Assembly: GCA_002082585.1 (NCBI GenBank)
Contig: CP020563.1
Location: forward strand, 7,868,001-7,932,000
Origin: Kitasatospora albolonga
GTDB taxonomy: Bacteria > Actinomycetota > Actinomycetes > Streptomycetales > Streptomycetaceae
DNA length: 64,000 nt
Reading direction: 5' to 3'
Position numbers and translations under genes: made by a program. Under the pieces are notes generated by a model, which saw only the letters and a program-made list of their open reading frames with translations, was not told the DNA's origin and searched no databases. Below are positions 60,261 through 64,000 of the stretch, one piece after another (within the stretch, counting starts at the first letter, position 1; the number at the start of each line of letters is the position of its first letter).

Positions 60261-61688
60261 ATGGCCCGTCCAGAGCCGCTGCCCCCGCCCGGGAGCGTCG
60301 ACGAGGCCCTCGGCCAGGTCCGTACGGTCGCCGACCCCGTCCTCTTCGAGGGGTACGTCCTCTACCCGTACCGCGCCTCGTCCGCGAAGAACCGAATGCG
60401 CTGGCAGTTCGGCGTGCTCGTGCCGCCCGCCTGCACGGCACAGGGTGGCGAGTACGCGCAGCAGCGCACCGATGTCCTCCTGGAACCCCGCACCGCCGAC
60501 CGGCTCCACGCCGAACTGCGCTTCCTGCATGTGCGGCGGCGGACCGTGGAGCGCCTCGGCCCCGACGGCACGTACACCGAGGTCCCCGAACTGGAACTGC
60601 CCGACCGGGTCCTGGTCCCCTGGGACGAGGGCCACGAGGAGCGCGTCCGGCTCCACGCACCCCTCGCCGAACTCACGGGGGAGCAGGCCCACACCCGTAC
60701 CGTCACCTTCGACCTGCCGCCCGCCGTCGAGTACGAACCCGTGCGCGACGAGGAGGGCGGGGTCCTGGGGCGGCTCGTACGGCGACGGGCGCGGCTGACC
60801 GGCGAGATCCGGCCGTACGCCGAACAACTGCCCGGCCCCTACCGGGTCTCACGCCTCACCGTCACCGTCCACAACACCACCGACGCCCCGCCCGGCGATC
60901 GGACGGCGGCCCTCCCGCACAGCATGATCGGCGCCCACCTGCTGCTCGCCGCCGAGGGTGGCCGGTTCCTCTCCATGACGGACCCGCCCGAGTGGGCCCG
61001 CCCCGCCGTCGCGGAGCTGCGCAACGACCACACCTGGCCCGTCCTCGCGGGCCCGGCCGGCCGCGAGGACCTCATGCTCTCCTCGCCGATCATCCTGGCG
61101 GACCACCCGGCCCTCGCCGAGGAGAGCCCCGGCCCGCTGTACGACGCCACCGAGATCGACGAGATCCTCTCGCTGCGCACCGCCGCCCTCACCGAGCGCG
61201 AGAAACGCGAGGCGCGCGGCACCGACGACCGGGCCGCCGGGGTCATCGACCTGGTCGACTCCCTGCCCGGAGCAGTACGCGAGCGGCTGCACGGAGCGAT
61301 CCGGGGGCTGCGCGAGGTGACGGAGCCCTCCGGCCCGCCGGACCCCGGCCTCACCCTCCCCGACGGCTCCGGGCACCCCTGGTGGGACCCGCAGCAGGAC
61401 CCCGAGGCGGCCGACGCCCCCTCCACCGTCTCCGTCGACGGCCAGGCCGTCGGCGAGGGCAGCCGGGTCCTCCTCACCCCGGGCGCCCGCCGCACGGACG
61501 CCCAGGACACGTTCCTGCGGGGCTGCCGGGCCACCGTCGAGGCCGTGGTCACGGACCTGGACGGGGAACTGCACCTCGCCGTGGTCCTGGACGACGACCC
61601 GGGCGGCGACATCCGCCGTCAGCAGGGCCGCTTCCTCTACTTCAAGCCGGACGAGGTGGCGCCGCTGCGGGAGGAGGGGCAGCCATGA
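60261..61688 (+). CDS. Uncharacterised hydrogenase-cluster protein
   Basis: 475 residues, mostly beta-rich and acidic, without Cys clusters or TM helices. The middle (LPHSMIGAHLLLAAEGGRFLSMTDPPEWARPAV, then FPVLA-type strands and SPIILADHP) is the best conserved-looking block. C-terminal GSRVLLTPGARRTDAQDTFLRGCRATVEAVVTDLDGELHLAVVLDD reads like a short beta-barrel. ATGA overlap with the maturation protease. Possible chaperone or complex-assembly factor, unproven. Confidence 0.65.
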   Translation: MARPEPLPPPGSVDEALGQVRTVADPVLFEGYVLYPYRASSAKNRMRWQFGVLVPPACTAQGGEYAQQRTDVLLEPRTADRLHAELRFLHVRRRTVERLGPDGTYTEVPELELPDRVLVPWDEGHEERVRLHAPLAELTGEQAHTRTVTFDLPPAVEYEPVRDEEGGVLGRLVRRRARLTGEIRPYAEQLPGPYRVSRLTVTVHNTTDAPPGDRTAALPHSMIGAHLLLAAEGGRFLSMTDPPEWARPAVAELRNDHTWPVLAGPAGREDLMLSSPIILADHPALAEESPGPLYDATEIDEILSLRTAALTEREKREARGTDDRAAGVIDLVDSLPGAVRERLHGAIRGLREVTEPSGPPDPGLTLPDGSGHPWWDPQQDPEAADAPSTVSVDGQAVGEGSRVLLTPGARRTDAQDTFLRGCRATVEAVVTDLDGELHLAVVLDDDPGGDIRRQQGRFLYFKPDEVAPLREEGQP

Positions 61689-62218
61689 CCGGTACGGAGA
61701 GCCCCGGGCGCACGCTCGTCGCCGGGGTCGGCAACATCTTCCTCCAGGACGACGGCTTCGGGGTGGAGACCGTCCGGCGGCTCGGCCGTCTCGACCCCTC
61801 CCGTCTGCCGCCCGGGACCGAGCTGATGGACGCCGGTATCCGCGGGGTGCACCTCGCCTACCGGCTCCTGGAGGGCTACCGCACCCTCGTCCTGGTCGAC
61901 CTGGTGAGCCGGGGCTCCCCGCCCGGCACGCTGTACACGATCGACGTCGGGCCGCACCCCCCGGACAGCGGACACTGCCCCGGCCCGCTCGACACCCACG
62001 CGATGGACCCCGCCACCGTGCTCGGCCTGCTGCACGACCTGCACGCCGGAGCGGGCGGCACCCTCCCCGATGAGGTGTACGTCGTCGGCTGCGAGCCCCG
62101 GGACACGGGGGAGGGGATCGGGCTCAGCCCGCCCGTCGCGGAGGCGGTGGGCCCCGCGGTGGACCTGGTGCTCGGCCTGGTGGACCGGCACGCCACCCCC
62201 GTACCGCAGAAGAACTGA
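61685..62218 (+). CDS. [NiFe]-hydrogenase maturation endopeptidase (M52 family)
   Basis: 177 residues. VAGVGNIFLQDDGFGVETVRRL is the HybD/HycI signature, with the Asp that senses nickel in the large subunit. ELMDAGIRGVHLAYRLLEGYRTLVLVD and the later Glu/His region complete the family. It trims the C-terminal tail of the large subunit after nickel insertion. Its ATG overlaps the previous stop. Confidence 0.85.
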   Translation: MTGTESPGRTLVAGVGNIFLQDDGFGVETVRRLGRLDPSRLPPGTELMDAGIRGVHLAYRLLEGYRTLVLVDLVSRGSPPGTLYTIDVGPHPPDSGHCPGPLDTHAMDPATVLGLLHDLHAGAGGTLPDEVYVVGCEPRDTGEGIGLSPPVAEAVGPAVDLVLGLVDRHATPVPQKN

Positions 62219-62241
62219 CACCACGACGTTGGAGGCAGAGG

Positions 62242-62346
62242 ATGCACTGGATGTGGATCGGCGTCGCCGCGGGCCTCGCGGCCCTCTACGGAGTCGCCAG
62301 GAACCTGCCCGACGCCCGGCGCTATCTGCGCATGCGCCGGATGTAG
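62242..62346 (+). CDS. DUF6893-like 34-residue membrane-tethered peptide
   Basis: 34 residues from ATG 62242 (GGAGG upstream). MHWMWIGVAAGLAALYGVA is a hydrophobic helix and RNLPDARRYLRMRRM a basic tail. The type recurs in Streptomyces hydrogenase clusters and could anchor the complex to the membrane. Its stop overlaps the C terminus of the PadR gene on the other strand by 25 bases. Confidence 0.65.
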   Translation: MHWMWIGVAAGLAALYGVARNLPDARRYLRMRRM

Positions 62347-62741
62347 TCACCGTGCCCGGAGCTGAGCTCCCCGTGCCCGGAGTGGAGCGGGGGCTCGTCC
62401 CCGACATCCTCCAGCTGCACATAGCGCTCGAGGAAGAGATGGAGGGTGCTGTGCAGTTCTCCCAGCCGGACGAACCACAGGGCGAGATTCATGGCGCCCT
62501 GCGGAGTGATGGCGTACACGCGGCGGGCGGGACCGGAGGCGGAGGTGCACCACCGCGAGGTGACCTCGCCGCACTTCTCCATGGACCGCAACAGCCGGTA
62601 GACATGGGCCGATTCGGCCTCCTCCCAGCCGAACGCCCCCAGCCGCCGCACCAGCTCGTAGCCGTGACCCCGGCGCTCGGCCAGGAGCAGGAGCAGGACC
62701 GGGGTGAGCAGCGCTCGCCGTTCGACCTCGTGACCAGGCAT
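62322..62741 (-). CDS. PadR-family transcriptional regulator
   Basis: 139 residues. A winged-helix PadR domain: LLTPVLLLLLAERRGHGYELVRRL, HVYRLLRSMEKCGEVTSRW and RRVYAITPQGAMNLALW. The C-terminal helix dimerises. ATG 62739-62741 has AAAGGA close upstream. It is opposite in orientation within the hydrogenase genes, between the small peptide and hypA. It may control this operon or neighbouring hyp genes. Confidence 0.82.
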   Translation of the reverse strand: MPGHEVERRALLTPVLLLLLAERRGHGYELVRRLGAFGWEEAESAHVYRLLRSMEKCGEVTSRWCTSASGPARRVYAITPQGAMNLALWFVRLGELHSTLHLFLERYVQLEDVGDEPPLHSGHGELSSGHGDYIRRMRR

Positions 62742-62773
62742 GGTCCTTTCAGGGTAGCGAGGGGGTGAGGGCC

Positions 62774-63250
62774 GTGCATGAGCTGTCGATCGCGATGGCC
62801 GTCGTCGAGCAGGTCGACGACGCGCTGCGGGAGCGCGGCGCGGAACGGGTCCCGGTCCGGTCGCTGACCCTGCGGGTCGGGGAGCTGTCCGGGGTGGTGC
62901 CCGAGGCGCTGGACTTCTCCTTCGGCGTGGCGGCCGAGGGCACTGTGCTGGCGGACGCCCGGCTGCTGATCGAGACTGTTGAGGGAAGGGCCCGCTGCGG
63001 GAGCTGCGGCCGGGACACCGCGACCGGGATGCCCCCGGACCTGTGGTGCGGCCCCTGCTCACGGGCGATGAACCTGACCGGCGGGCGCGAACTGGAGATC
63101 GCCCGGGTCGTCCTGGACGACGTCCGCCCGGATGACGCCGGGGAACGGCACGGGGACGACGACGCACCGGGCGTGACCGGCGCGCAGGCCGACGCCGCCG
63201 CCGACGCCCCCGCCCGGGACAAGGAGGCGAGCCATGTGCCGCACCGTTGA
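62774..63250 (+). CDS. hypA: Hydrogenase nickel-insertion protein HypA
   Basis: 158 residues from GTG 62774, chosen so that the protein starts Met-His-Glu, the nickel-binding N terminus. MHELSIAMAVVEQVDDALRERG begins the family pattern. The zinc site has CGSC (Cys75, Cys78) and CGPC (Cys92, Cys95). The usual length is about 115, so about 40 residues of acidic, Ala-rich tail are extra. It delivers nickel to the large subunit with HypB. It overlaps hypB by 17 bases. Confidence 0.9.
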   Translation: MHELSIAMAVVEQVDDALRERGAERVPVRSLTLRVGELSGVVPEALDFSFGVAAEGTVLADARLLIETVEGRARCGSCGRDTATGMPPDLWCGPCSRAMNLTGGRELEIARVVLDDVRPDDAGERHGDDDAPGVTGAQADAAADAPARDKEASHVPHR

Positions 63251-64000
63251 CCTGCACCAGGCCGTGCTGGCGAAGAACGACACCAACGCGGTGGAGCTGC
63301 GCCGCACCCTGGACGACCGCGGCACCACGGCCGTCAACCTCATGTCCAGCCCCGGCAGCGGCAAGACGGCCCTGCTGGAGGCGCTGCTGTCCCGGGCCGC
63401 CGCCGGGGGCACCCCGGCCGCCGCCGTCACCGCCGACCTCGCCACCGAGAACGACGCGACCCGGCTCGCCCGCTCCGGAGCCCCCGTACGGCAGATCCTC
63501 ACCGACGGGCTCTGCCACCTGGAGGCCGGAATGCTCCGGGGCGAGCTGGAGGGGTGGCTGCCCGAGGAGACCCGGCTGCTGTTCGTCGAGAACGTCGGCA
63601 ACCTCGTCTGCCCCGCCTCCTACGACCTCGGCGAGACCGTGCGCATCGCGCTCGCCTCGGTGACCGAGGGCGAGGACAAACCGGTGAAGTACCCGGCGGC
63701 CTTCGGGCTCGCCCACCTGGTCGTGATCACCAAGACGGACCTCGCGGAAGCGGTGGAGTTCCGGCGCGAGGACTTCCTGAGGGGCGTCCAGCAGGTCAAC
63801 CCGGGCGTCCCCGTCATCGAGACCTCAGCCAGGACCGGCGAGGGCGTCGACGCGCTCCTCGCCCATGTGCTGCGGGCGGCGGACGGCCGGGAGACACATA
63901 CGCCGGTGCTCGCCCGGCAGCACGAGAAACACCTGCACCACCACCACGACGACGATCCTGTCGCCGACCACACGCACGCACCCGCCGGAGCCGCCGACCA
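63234..64000 (+). CDS. hypB: Hydrogenase nickel-incorporation GTPase HypB, C-terminus cut by window edge
   Basis: At least 255 residues, continuing past 64000. P-loop SSPGSGKT (38-45), ENVGNLVCPASYDLGE and VITKTD (G4-type) mark the SIMIBI GTPase. Near residues 230-245 is a His/Asp-rich stretch (HEKHLHHHHDDD), placed toward the C terminus; many HypB proteins carry His-rich tails at the N terminus. The N-terminal CxxGC nickel motif is absent apart from Cys2. ATG 63234 follows AAGGAGG. Later hyp genes likely lie beyond the edge. Confidence 0.9.
   Translation, partial: MCRTVDLHQAVLAKNDTNAVELRRTLDDRGTTAVNLMSSPGSGKTALLEALLSRAAAGGTPAAAVTADLATENDATRLARSGAPVRQILTDGLCHLEAGMLRGELEGWLPEETRLLFVENVGNLVCPASYDLGETVRIALASVTEGEDKPVKYPAAFGLAHLVVITKTDLAEAVEFRREDFLRGVQQVNPGVPVIETSARTGEGVDALLAHVLRAADGRETHTPVLARQHEKHLHHHHDDDPVADHTHAPAGAAD

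Overview
The window is very GC-rich DNA with strong third-position GC bias, many ATGA/GTGA stop-start overlaps, GTG starts, Tat signal peptides and lipoprotein signals. Gene families such as SpoIIE-type phosphatases, DUF5133, DUF6221 and DUF6480, together with a c-di-AMP riboswitch ahead of a LysM cell-wall enzyme, point to a Streptomyces chromosome. I see no rRNA, tRNA, CRISPR array, integrase or insertion sequence. All functional calls rest on reading motifs and recognising families; no search was run.

Layout. 1-3118 (minus): an exopolysaccharide block with a truncated polymerase/ligase-like membrane protein, a polyprenyl-phosphate sugar transferase and a GT4 glycosyltransferase. 3119-3921: a non-coding stretch with a long hairpin and a minisatellite. 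3922-6104 (minus): a TPR protein and a polyprenyl diphosphate synthase behind a nested palindrome. 6364-12190: a VOC protein, a secreted nuclease, and an osmoprotectant (OpuC-type) ABC importer whose ATPase gene lies apart on the other strand. 12320-15754: housekeeping hydrolases, a rhodanese and an XRE-cupin regulator. 15919-19210: a quinone-oxidoreductase-like gene and two translationally coupled acyl-CoA dehydrogenases.

19292-24469: a five-gene nickel/peptide-type ABC importer preceded by a palindrome that fits the Nur (nickel uptake regulator) box, so I call it nikABCDE. 24620-35897: secreted and small conserved proteins, a base-excision glycosylase-like protein, a FUSC-type membrane protein, a PHP-domain protein and a GAF/PAS/SpoIIE phosphatase. 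36006-42292: FprA-type ferredoxin reductase, a riboswitch-controlled LysM/transglycosylase, a Tat-exported cholesterol oxidase and a CMD/dehydrogenase pair. 42415-45366: a large modular beta-helix glycosidase (GH87-like).

45531-50944: a small biosynthetic locus with UbiA prenyltransferase, type III PKS, ICMT-type methyltransferase, FAD monooxygenase and an MFS pump. The last three biosynthetic genes resemble the srsABC phenolic-lipid operon. 50886-54862: small stress-type proteins, a cold-shock protein with a hairpin in its leader, a YbdK-type ligase and a DJ-1/PfpI protein.

55055 to the right edge: a high-affinity (group 1h type) [NiFe]-hydrogenase cluster. It contains hhyS, hhyL, a NifU/CxxC fusion, three uncharacterised conserved proteins, a maturation protease, a 34-residue protein, a PadR regulator, hypA and hypB (cut by the window edge).

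The most interesting theme is nickel. A Nur-type nickel importer and a complete-looking atmospheric-H2 hydrogenase locus lie within about 30 kb. The least understood parts are the hydrogenase accessory genes at 58048-61688 and the prenyltransferase/type III PKS locus.
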